Part shown: positions 27,116 to 37,978 of the stretch, one piece after another
How the letters are laid out: the number at the start of each line of letters is the position of its first letter
Numbering within the stretch: position 1 is the stretch's first letter
Assembly (NCBI RefSeq): GCF_028769735.1
Contig: NC_088171.1
Location: 80,714,716 to 80,778,715 of the forward strand
DNA from: Zonotrichia leucophrys gambelii
Taxonomy: Eukaryota > Chordata > Aves > Passeriformes > Passerellidae
Direction: 5' to 3'
Length of the DNA: 64,000 bases
Position numbers and translations under genes: made by a program
The notes under the pieces: model-generated
What the model was told of the DNA's origin: nothing
Database searches by the model: none
Seen by the model: only the letters and a program-made list of their open reading frames with translations

Positions 27116-30100
27116 TTGAAAAGCATCTTACCCTGGGGCTTACCCTGAAAGACTGTGATGCAGTCTTTAAAGAGGCTGGGAAAATAAGATGATGGAAATG
27201 GAGCAGGTTATGGGAGCAACAGAAACAGAAACAAAGTAAAAGTGAGAGGGGAAGGATAAAGAGTCTTTTTTTTTTTTAAAGGCAGGAAGGAAAATCATGC
27301 AGATTTGTAAAGGTTAGAAACAGATATATTCCTAATGTAAATTCTATTATACTCATTGATAGAAAAAGATGAATTTATGGAAGGGGAAAAATTAATGACC
27401 TAGATTTTTTTTCATTGGAATTACACTGATCAGACATTGCTTAGATTTGAGAAGCTCTCATGAACCATCACTTCAGAGAGAACTGGTTTCCTTCAGAAAG
27501 GTAGTTAGTAAGGCAACATTCCCTATCCTTTGTTTTTTCTTGGTATGAGAGGACAGAAAATAGATGTTCTTTTTATTTTCATACACATTGTAGGATAGAT
27601 ATTCCTGCAGGAAAATAATTCAGAGAACTTAATATTTTTTCACATCATGATGCTGCAAAAGATGCCTGACAACTTCAGATGAATTTATATATATTTTGAA
27701 AGTACTAACAAACTGCCACATAAACTATTAATTAATACCATTAAAAGTATGCAAAAGGGCTTTAAAAAGAGGTAAGCAGGAACAGGAAAATTCAAAATTT
27801 AAAAATTTAAAAATTCTGAATATAACCATTGCTGATCCCACAATTACAGGGGGAAAAAAAAGTCAATCCTAAGAATTGTTTTGCTCTACCTATTATAATT
27901 AAAATAAGCCTCAGGAGCTGAAGCTTCTCAGATAGTGATAATTTCCTTTGGTATTTGTGCAAGGAATATAGCTATCTCTCAACATGAATGATAGTCCAAA
28001 TGCTTGCAAAAAAAAATGTAAATAGTCCCAAGGCCAGCTGTGACAGCAAGAACAATTTGTGAAAATGGAATTGTATAAAAAAGAGAAACTAATTAGTCTT
28101 GGGACTTCCTGTATAGTGTTGCAAAGTGCAATCTAACATTTTTGTCAATTTGGTGGAGTTCAGTATAGATCATAGAGTTTTTCCAGTGCTTTTCCTACTT
28201 TTGAACATAAAACTTTTATCTTCTAAATACTACCGGGACACATTTCTTAGCAAAAACTGCTCCTCTGGCAGGGAGTTACTCTGCTTCCCCACTGAAAACT
28301 GCTTTTCAAACTCGGTGTCCAACCAGGTTCAGTGCAACTTGGAGAATGATCATCTTATGATGAAGAGATATCAAAGGAGTATAAAGTACAGCGTGTAGTA
28401 AATAGAGTAGTTTTCTGCATGCTCTGCCATGTGTTTGCAAGGGGACAGGAAAGGAAGTTTACGTTCTGGATGAGGACTTGTTTAGCTGTTGGTAATGTTA
28501 AGTCTTTTCAGAGGCTGTGGCTGCAACACAAGTAAATCCCTACTGTGTTGCAGTATCCTGTGCACCTGATGCTTTTGGACTGAATAAGCTGGCACGGAAT
28601 TGGAAAACCTTAAAATCAAAAAAGTATATGGAAATTAAAGGTGATTAAAAAGTCTTGAAAACACATTTTACAGTTAGTGTTCTAACTTGTCTCCTTTTCC
28701 CTAGAAACAAGTTTGTCAGACCACCACACCTCACTAGCAAATGAGTGCTAGAATGCATTAAGTTTTTAAGCAGAATCTGTGTACTGGCCACAAGGTAACA
28801 GGTTGAGTGATAACCTACCCAGACGAAAGCTAAAATAAATATTTCCCTTCTGGTAGGTATGGCCAATGCCAATGTGTTTAAAACCAAATTCCAAATATAA
28901 ACCTAAGAGTTTTTCTGTCATAAAGGAAACAAGATGAAATCTTAAAACAGATTACTCCTATTACAGCACTCAGAAAACAATTCCCTAGTAGAGATTATGG
29001 CAGTGGAAATCTGCAATGCTGCTTTGATTCTGCCGTAGGTAATGACTGTAGCATTCACTGCTGCTTTAAAACCAGAGATGGACCACCTCTGGACACTTTG
29101 AGAATGTCTCACACCATTCTGTTTGTGGATGTAGAAGACTAAAATTACCTACCTTTATCTATATATATGACCTTTGAGAGCAGGATCCTGGTATGCTGAC
29201 AAATTTTCCTAATAGTGTTGGAATTTTGGAATGGAACGATGGAACAAAATCAGGAGAAAGAGATGGAATAGGCCATATTTGAGGGATCCAGAGGTATAGT
29301 CTAGCATCTGTTTTTGTATAAAAGCATTTGAACATAGGTAGAATCTTTCTAGTCAGGTCAGGAACTTACAAATTACATTAAAGTAGTCTTGCAAAGAAAG
29401 GCCCTTCTGTAGGTCCTGGCCAAAGACTGAAGGGTGCATTCCAAGCCTAGAGAAAGTTATGCAATTTCCATGCCCTCTTCTTCTCTTTGTAAGAGTGTTG
29501 ATTGAGGCATTGGACCACAGCAGAGTGATGCCTTGAGTGAAGCCTTGTGGAAGGTTCTTTGGGCTTACAGGAAAAAAGGAGCCCTCAACAGACTGGCAAG
29601 TCTAGCAGTCTCTGAAAAAGCTCAGAGCATCACTGAGACTGTGAAATGGAGATGCACCTGTGGAATGTCTCTAGAAAACCCTGGTCAGGATGAACATTTT
29701 TTCTGCCTAAAGCTACCAACACACACCAATAGTTAAAAGCCAAAGGGGCCTGGAGGGAGGTTTTCTACACAACTTGGAAAATGCTCCCTAAAATCAAGAG
29801 AAAGGGTCTCCTCAGGGACCACGGTGCACTGTATATGACTATGTTAGTATTCATCAGATGTGACTTGTTTGAGATTTATAAAGGCAAAGAGATCCAGAGA
29901 GAAAAATGAGCTAAAAACTGGCACTGGTATTTACTGCTAAACTAAAGTTCATCCAGACCTAAGATGGGCATGCAGACTTACTCAAACCTCTGGGAGCAAT
30001 CTCCAAGAATCAATACACTGATTCATATTAGCAGCTGACCCCAAAGTTTCACTTAAAGCTGTCTAGCCATTTTGTAATTCCTTATCCATGAAAAATTTTC

Positions 30101-30231
30101 TGCAGAATAAATAAGTCAACACAGTTATTTGGCCCTCTCAATTCTACTCTATAGAACAGAAATCTTACATTGCAGTCTTTTATTTACTCTTTCTTGGGTA
30201 AAGTTCCAATTTAAGTTGTCAATTGGATTGT

Positions 30232-30353
30232 AAAAACAAACAAACAAACAAACAAAAAAACAAACCAAAAAAGCCAAACAACAACAAAAGAATCCCCACA
30301 CAAGAACAACCAAACGACCAAAAAAACCACAAAAAAACCCAACCCCCAAAAAA
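30232..30353. repeat. A/C-rich low-complexity tract
   Basis: It begins as (CAAA)n and degrades into A and C mixtures. There is almost no T or G for about 115 bases. An antisense open frame here is composed of low-complexity Phe/Cys/Val and is not a gene. Confidence 0.93.
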
Positions 30354-33300
30354 CTAATTTCCTGGAATTCTGGGCATTAAATGCTTGAATGAACAGGCAA
30401 ACAACAGTTAGACTGTTCTCTAGTCTCCTATAACCTAACTGGATACCCCCAGTAATTTTCTGTATGAAGCTCTAAAGATACTGTTTTGAATCAGTAGAAA
30501 ATGATCTTCTTAGTAACATTAAATGGGAAAGAAAATATTTTTATAGCTGTGTTAATGTTCTCATGTTTTTTTCACACATTCCTGTTTCTAAAAAGGATAT
30601 ACCAGAATCCATATATTGAATCGAAATAAGCTAGGCTACTTTTCGTTGGGATGCCAGGGAAATGAAACCCCTGTGTCTTGGAATAGATATTCATAGGGCT
30701 GTAGTAAGAAAGTCCTTGATTTTTATTCACATGTATGAAATAGGATGATGGCAGAGAATATAATTACTGAGAAGCAAATTTGCTCTTAGTTTATTAGCTT
30801 AAACACAGTTTTGTTATCAGGTTGACAAAAATAATGGATAAATGGAAAAAATAAGGGAAAAATACCACTGTATTTTATTCTTCCATACAAAGTATGTCAC
30901 GTTGCAGGGTGAACAATGATGTGTCTTTGTGTCTGTCTTAAGCCAGAGACAGGGAGAAACACAATGAAAAACTAAACCGCATTTTGTCTCTGAAAAGATG
31001 TGTGGAGAATGTTACTGCACACTTGGCCCTTTGAAAAAACCTAAGAACCTCATGGTACATTTAAGACAGGTCTGAGATTAGTCACATCCTAGAAAATACT
31101 GCATGCTAGTGTTTTCATTGCAATCTGTTCATCCATAAGTTCTCTCCTTCACACAGAGCACATGCTTAGCTTTTTAGGAAGCTATATACACTGCATTTTT
31201 AATTAAGCATTTAATTATTGTGTCTCACCACTACACCTTGTTCCCTATAACAAATCATCAGGAAATAGGATTTTTGGGTATTTTTTGAATTAGTGCTTGC
31301 AGAATGCTCACAGCTTTATAGAGATTTATTAGGAATATGGGATAATACTGATTTACTTGAAATTAATTACTGTAAATCCTTGACACATTAAGCAGTGTAG
31401 AAGTAGATTAGTAAAAGAAATTTTGTATACATGATGACAGTACTTGCCTAAAACCTTTAGCATCAACAGCAAACTGTTAAAGTTACCAGTGTGTTGAAGA
31501 AGTAATTGGTGCACTGGTAACATTGCAAAAGACTGTATTTTGGAGCACTGTTTATTAGAAAATTATTATTATTATGTCACTTAACAGTCCAAAAGGTAAA
31601 ATTTATTAACAAATATCAATTGATAATGTAGCTAGTTTGAATGACATTTTGTTAAGTGCAAAATTTGCTCTGCCCATGTTGTCTTAAATCATATCGACCT
31701 TTTTTTTTGTCTAATGAAAGTTGTTACCATATAGTCTAAACCTGGAAAATGAAAACTGTACTCCTGTCAAATACATTATTGGACAGTCAGCTGAAGATTA
31801 GTCCTTCTTTCCACTTTAAAGCATATATGGTAAGTAGCTCAGTGTGAAAGTAGCTTTGAAAAGTTTGCTGGTGTTCCCACAGTTTTCCTTCTTGGTTTTT
31901 GTTAGGAGCCTTTCAAGTGAGCAACTTGAGCTTGTTGACCATTTTTGAGAATGTCAAGACTTGTACTTGAAGCTGTGGTGTTTGTCACTCGCTGCTGCAA
32001 TCCCAATAGTCCAGCTCAAAAGAGAGCAGCTACTTCCATCTGTGAGCCCCTTGCTCACCTGGCAGTCACCATACAGAGCACCTGGAGTGGGACAGTTTAT
32101 GTTTCATTTATGTGTAAAGCCATTGCTCTGTGCGCTGCACAGCCAGGGAGGTTTGGCTATGGCAGTGCTCTCTGAAGAAGCCTGAGCAGTGTCAATGCTG
32201 GTAGCTTCTTCCATGCCACTAGCAACTGGGAGCAAAGCTCCAGGAGGAGCTTCTCCAAAGCCTCGTTTCTTGTCTCTGTCTAGGAAATACATATTCTTCC
32301 TCCAGACAGAAAGCGTTTAAGATGAAGGGCAGGCTCCAAAAGTAAAAAAAAAACCCACAAACATTTCCAGTGGGTGTACATAGGAAGAAGTACAGATTTC
32401 TGGCATTTTTAATATTGTTTATTTTCTGCTGAGATGAGTTATGCTGTCCTCTGTTCCTGACCAAATCCTTTATTGAGTATCCTAGTGCAAACAAATCAAA
32501 TTTCATACCAGGAACATGGTGCTTTTGCCCACTTGTTTTTTTGTAGGATGCTACTGGAAAATCACATTGCTATTCAATATATAACAATGCTGCTGTTGGC
32601 ATTCACAACACCTCTTTGAATTGAGTCACAAAATTCATCATTCACATTTTAAAGCTTCTTCTGGCTAAGGAAATCAGTAGCTGAGAGGCGTGTGCATGTG
32701 TTCGGGCAAAGCATCGGTCAGACCGATTCAAACTATGCTGTCAACTGTGAGGATCCAGAGCACTTTCTGAGGTTCAAGTAAATCCCCTGCCTAACCAGAA
32801 AAAACCCAGTATCTGAATCTAACAGCACATCTTCCAACAGAGCGCTGAGCTCTCCCTCACTGCGGGGTGCAGTTATGAGAGGATTTTAATGTTACCAGAC
32901 TCACAGATGATCTCTTGAGCCTAAGATCCCCGATAAAAAAAAGGGGGAGCCGCCTGTGTGTAAGGGCAAGCTCCATCCTCTGCGGCTTCAGAAGCGGCTC
33001 AGGCACAGAACCGAAATTTCTCATAGGCAGTATCTCCCGAGGATTTTCTCTCGCTCCCTCATCCCAGCCCCCCTCAATTACTGGTCTTAGAGGGAGCTCA
33101 GCGCTGCCTTGCCGGCGGCCAGCGGGTCGGCGCAGGGAGCTCTCTCCCTCCTCTATGCAGATTCCCCACTGGATGCGGCCCAGGGAAGCGCCCGGCCCCG
33201 GCAGCTCCTCCCGTACCCCCCGCCCCCTTCGTGCCGCGTAACTGAGTGCGAGGCGGACGCTCGCTGTGCCGAGCCGTGCCGTGCTGTGCTGCGCTGCCAG

Positions 33301-33874
33301 GGCGGCTCGGCGTGCACCGGCCCGGGCTTCCCCTCCCTCTGTCCCTTCACACAGGTTCGGGCCGCGGGGAGCAGCGAGCTCCCGGTGCGGTGCTTCTCCT
33401 CGTTAGGGACACAGGTTGCTGGAAACCGAGGAAAGTTACTCGATTAAAGGCTTTTCCGAGGCTTCGGCCGCTCTTCTCTAATGTATGCAGAATAAAGGGG
33501 TGCGGGTGTATTTATCTGTGTGTATGTACGTACGTAAGTATTTGACCCGGGACTAAACCCTGCCTCATTTAGGGATTGGCAGGCGAGCGCATTCCGGAGC
33601 CGGCGCCCCGGAGCGCTGTGCCCCACGGCCGGGTGCCGGCTTCAGCCGTCGGGGGGAGTTTCCACACCTCTCGGGCCGAGCCGGCGGCTGTTTTTTTCCC
33701 TGAAAGGCCGGGAATGCTTTAGCAGATTACCGACTCCCGTAATCCCGCGGGCGCCGGGTGCCGGCCTGGTCCGAGGTCAGCGAGGGGGCTGCTCCGGCCG
33801 GCGGGCCCGCACCGCCCCGCGCAGGGCCGGGGGAGCCGGGCGCCCGCTGACGCCTCTGCCTTTCCTTTCCGCAG

Positions 33875-33877
33875 CAG
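33875..33877 (+). promoter_or_regulatory. CTNND2: NAGNAG tandem splice acceptor
   Basis: The 3' splice site before the large exon reads cagcag (33872-33877) followed by GGCCCG. Either AG can be used. The upstream AG (33873-33874) would add one codon, CAG (Gln); the downstream AG (33876-33877) would begin the exon at Gly. Both keep the frame. The previous exon also ends in Gln, so the products would read SQG or SQQG. Human delta-catenin as I recall it reads SQG, favouring the downstream AG. Confidence 0.75.
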
Positions 33878-34442
33878 GGCCCGGGGGGCCGCGGCGCCCA
33901 CCCGGGCGGCCCGGAGCCGCCGCCGCCGCCCGCCGCCCCGCAGCCGCGGGAGCCCTTCGCGCCCAGCCACGGCAGCGCCTTCCACCTGCCCGAGCCCCAG
34001 CACGCCGCCGCGCTCTACTACGCCAGCTCCACGCTGCCGGCGCAGCGGGTGAGCTCCCCGCTGCCCGCCCAGCCCGGCGGCTCCCCCACCAAGCTGCCGC
34101 GGGCCGGCTCCGCCGCCGAGGGCGCCGCCTACGCCACCGCGCAGCGCCTCTCCTCCCCGAAGCAGTCCCCCAGCCGCCTGGCCAAGTCCTACAGCACCAG
34201 CTCGCCCATCAACATCGTCGTCTCCTCGGCGGGACTGTCGCCGTCCCCCATCCGAGTGACCTCCCCGCCCACCGTCCAGTCTAACATTTCCTCCTCTCCT
34301 ATCCACCAGTTAAGCTCCACCATCGGCACTTACGCCACCCTGTCGCCTACCAAGCGGCTTGTTCACGCTGCCGATCAGTACAGCAAGCACTCCCAGGAGC
34401 TGTACGCCACCGCCACCCTGCAGAGACCCGGCTCCCTCGCAG
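33878..34442 (+). CDS. CTNND2: CTNND2 large Pro/Ser-rich coding exon, about 565 bp
   Basis: The acceptor is ttccgcagcag and the donor gtaaaa. The frame continues from a complete codon. It begins [20 protein letters not shown], passes [17 protein letters not shown] and [11 protein letters not shown], and ends in a conserved block: [78 protein letters not shown] and [11 protein letters not shown]. The last G opens the next codon. This is the long linker before the armadillo repeats, probably disordered, with a proline run suited to SH3/WW-type partners and many SP/TP sites. The first third is GC-rich and diverged from mammals, whereas the last two thirds are nearly invariant. The reading GLSPSPIRV seems to carry an extra Ser-Pro compared with the human GLSPIRV that I recall. 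A CAG just before the chosen start could also be included (start 33875), adding one Gln. The exon lies in a CpG island. Confidence 0.96.
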
Positions 34443-37310
34443 GTAAAACCGCGGCCGGCAGCGCCTCGGGTCCGCGGCGGGGCCGGGGCTGCGCGGGGCC
34501 GGCGCGTCCGTGGAGGGAGGCGGCGAGGGGCGAGGGACGGCGTGAGGCAGGGGGGCAGGGCCGCCGGCCGGGAACGGGAGGGAGGGAGCGGGGGGCGTTT
34601 GACAGGAGAACGGCACTTGGGGGAATTGCGGGTGGGTTTCATCGCGGGCCGTGCTCGGGGAGGCTGCCTGCCGCTGCTGGAGGGAAGTACCTGAGTTGTC
34701 CCGGCCCGTGCCGCCCTCCCGGCGCCGAGCAGGTGTGCGTGCGGCCGGGGGTGCGGGGCTCGCCGCGCTCCCCGCTGTGACCCGCGGTGCGGGTGGGGGG
34801 TTTGTTACTATGGCGAATCTCTTCTCTGCCGCCATCAGAACCTCTGAGCCTTTTGCAGGGAATCGCTTTTCCCCGGATTTACAGGCGGCTCAGGCGTACT
34901 TGACAAGTTTGGGGTTACTTAGCAGGAACTCCCCGTGTACCGAGTCGTGCCGAGTAAGAGGTAGCGGTGATTTGGCTCCGAGTGCTCTTTGGGGAACAGG
35001 CTGTTACAGCTGATTTCATGTCTCTGTAAACGCAGACTTTGAGCAGATCCAAGAAGTGAGATACTGGTGCGCTGTTCTCTAAACCATCTCTTTGCTAAAC
35101 TGAGCATCCTTCAGGGGTGGGTTTTTTGTGTTCTCAAAATTTTCAGTTTCATTGCTATAGTAACAGCTGCTATGCTCATATGTTCTCTTGTGTGACATAA
35201 ATAGATTTGAAGATAAATAGGATACATGAAGAAGTTAGGCTGAGTTTATCAGTCAGGTATACAAGTCTCTTACTGGAGTGAGGACCTCACCCCCCTTTCT
35301 CCTCTCACCCACCTCCCCTCCCCCACTCCAGCTGTTGTCAGCATCCTATATAATTCCTGTGTCTAAACACACAGATGGAATTAACTAATAATAAAATACT
35401 GTTTTGATCTATCTCCTTGTAAGAACTATTTGCTGGATTTTTTTTTCATATTTAAAGGGCAGGAATTTTAGAATTTTGTATCTTTATGTATATATAACAC
35501 CACATTTTAATTTCAGAATAAGTGACAGTATAATTAAATTAAGGTGAAATTCAAGATCTCGGGATGCTTGTATCAAGCCTGTTGGCAAATACTGAGTCTC
35601 AGAACATTAAGTGGTTTATTTACCATTTATATTAATACAACTTTTTCTTGCTATAGTCCATTACACTGTTGGCCACAAGTATTAAATACTGCCTTTGTAC
35701 AGTGGAAATTTAGGATTGCCACACACTTTGTATTTTAGGTAGTTTTATAACTTCATTGTATAGCAAGAGTTTGAGTCAAGAAAGGCATGGATGTCAGCGT
35801 CATTGATGTCAGCATCAAGGGAATGGAGAAAAAAAATCGATTTAAAACTTATATACCTGTGGCTATGAGCTGTTACTATTTGCCTGATTTTTTTTACCTT
35901 TATTTTAGGATAGAAGTATTTGCTTTGGGAAGTTTCTAACAGGCAAAGTACTTTTTGCTGTTTGTGGACTGTTAGCATTGACATTTGTGTTGTGTTAGGG
36001 GTTTGGTTTTGTTTTTTTTTTTTTTAAGAAGGCATCTTTGTATCATTGCAGCATCAAGTCTGTCATGGTAGCTTAGTCCAAAACTTTTTTATTTAGGGGT
36101 TAAGGTCCAGCATAATGACTCTGAAGTGCTACGGAAGCTGTTTGTCCTGAGCTAGATCCAAGTTGAAACTTGGGTTTAGGCTCTTTTGGCCTTCTTGGCC
36201 AATAATGCTTCTATAGACGTTCCTAACAGAATTTTCTACTTTGTTTTGAATAAAAGTTAAGGAACTGACGTTAATTTTCTTGGATTGCTTTTAAATAAAA
36301 GCTTTTGATAAGACTTCTGCATCTTGCATAACCTGCATCTTTTTAAAGCCTACTGCAGGGCGTTGCCTGATTTACTGATTTATGGCTTTGGTGAAATAAA
36401 AAGCCTGTAGATGATACATGCATTTAGGAATTAATTAGGAAATGGCTGGTGTATATTGTGTGGATTTTCCTATGGGAGGGAAGTAGTAATTGACCATTTG
36501 AGTTTGCTGTTGAGTTTGTAAAAACTGATAAAGCAGCACTAACTTTGCTTAGTTCTGGGCTGATCAGAGCAAACATAACAATCTACTGGGTCACTCATCC
36601 CTTAGGGATTTGATTTTAAGATATGTAAAAACCCTTGTTGTTTTATTTTATAACAAATGGAAAATCGTGTAACTTGAGTAAGTGTTAGGTGGCAGACCTG
36701 GAGAGAGAAAGTTTTGCTCCTTCAAAGACTCAGTGTAAGCAACAGTATGTTAGTAAATACCTTTTCTTTTTTTTTTTTCTCCACAGTGGTGACATGCCTT
36801 TCAAGTAGTCCTTGAAAGGAGCTCTCTCACATGATCCATTCTTTTGCAAAGGTTTTCTATTGTGTGCTCCTACCCCTTATTTTCCACTGCCATTCTTATG
36901 CATGTTCCTCATGGCCCGACTGCCATCCCAGAGTTACACATTTGCCAGCAGTGTTAAGTGCCTGACTAATCTTCTAGACTTTCACTGGATTCACTGAAGC
37001 CAATGGACTACTCAGAGGCTTAAAATTAGCATATGCTTTAGGGTTAGCCAGGATCAGATGTTACAGATACTACTGAGGTAATCTTAATTTCTTCCTTCCT
37101 TCTGTAAGTATTTTTGCTCAGAGTAGGTTTGGAATTTGGGCTCTAAGTATATTATATTTTTGCAGGAGTTTTTCAGTCATTGTGTTAGAAATCAAACCCA
37201 CTGAGAAGGAAAGCAAGCAGTTGTTCTTTGAAAAACTAATGTTCAATAAATAGTGGTTTTGCTTCTTGTTCAAAACATCCAAAGATGAGTTGAAGTTTTT
37301 TGGGGTTTTT

Positions 37311-37342
37311 GAGAGAGAGAGAGAGGAGGAGGAGGAGGAAGA
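37311..37342 (+). repeat. GA then GGA microsatellite
   Basis: (GA)7 is followed by (GGA)5 with a small tail: a purine-only tract on the plus strand. Confidence 0.95.
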
Positions 37343-37940
37343 ATGGAGAACAGTTGTCACATTGCACTGATTGATGGTTTGCCTACTGTGATTAATGTGA
37401 AGTTGCATTGGCATGCATGTGTCATCACAGGGATGATGTTATACTAAGTAATCTTTTTTATATCTGGCAATAAAAAAATAAGTATTTGTAGTAATTACTA
37501 AAACCACAAATGATGCATTTGTTTTAATTATTTTTGCATTATACTAGAAATTTGTCCTGGAGCTATCTAGTTCATGAATACTACTGGGTTTCAGTGTGCT
37601 AAACAAGCCAAACTGTATCAGTGCCAGACTTAGATATTTAAAAGAGAAAACATTCAGATAAGATCCATTTTATAAAAAAAATAAAGTAAAAAGTTACATA
37701 GATGACCCAAAATATAATCTGTCTGAGACTTAACTGAGATGGCATTATTTATATTCATTTCCTACAAATTTGATTATGAAACAACTTGAAATTTTAAAAA
37801 TGGCAATTCTTAGACTTCATCCTGAATTTCAAATGAGACATGCAACAGTGTGCAATGACTCAGTTTTAACCGAGTAACCTTAGAAACGTCTTCAGAAATG
37901 GCTTTTAGTCTAGTTATATTTGAGCTGCTGCCACTGCCAA

Positions 37941-37978
37941 GTGTGTGTGTATGGGTGTGTGTGTACATGTGTATATAG
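37941..37978 (+). repeat. GT microsatellite, interrupted
   Basis: gtgtgtgtgt, atgggtgtgtgtgtacatgt and gtatata make an interrupted (GT)n tract. Confidence 0.93.

Larger units (their letters stand above)
25102..33877 (+). other. CTNND2: CTNND2 intron, 8.8 kb
   Basis: It starts with gtatgt and ends at the tandem gcagcag acceptor, between complete codons. It holds an antisense CR1 at about 26120-27115, an A/C-rich low-complexity tract at 30232-30353 and, from about 32900, the upstream half of a CpG island. The segments 27.1-30.2 and 30.4-32.9 kb are AT-rich unique sequence in which I see no exon. Confidence 0.85.
32900..34850. promoter_or_regulatory. Intragenic CpG island
   Basis: Sequence composition changes sharply from AT-rich intron to very CpG-dense DNA at roughly 32.9-33.1 kb and returns to AT-rich by about 35.0 kb. 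It covers about 950 bp upstream of the large coding exon, the exon itself and about 400 bp of the next intron. GC-box-like stretches are visible (ccccgccccc near 33218, caccgccccgc near 33810). There is no convincing TATA box. It could be an internal promoter or simply the effect of a GC-rich Pro/Ala-coding exon, though the upstream intron half is not explained by coding need. Boundaries were estimated by eye. Confidence 0.65.

Noticed and set aside
33719..34306. 195-codon open frame antisense to the large exon
   Set aside because: It is a by-product of CpG-rich, stop-poor sequence opposite the Pro/Ala-coding exon; the translation is Gly/Arg/Ala low complexity.
34049..34780. 243-codon open frame covering part of the large exon
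   Set aside because: The frame is right but the start is internal and the frame reads past the gtaaaa donor at 34443 into intron; the real coding part is the exon 33878-34442.
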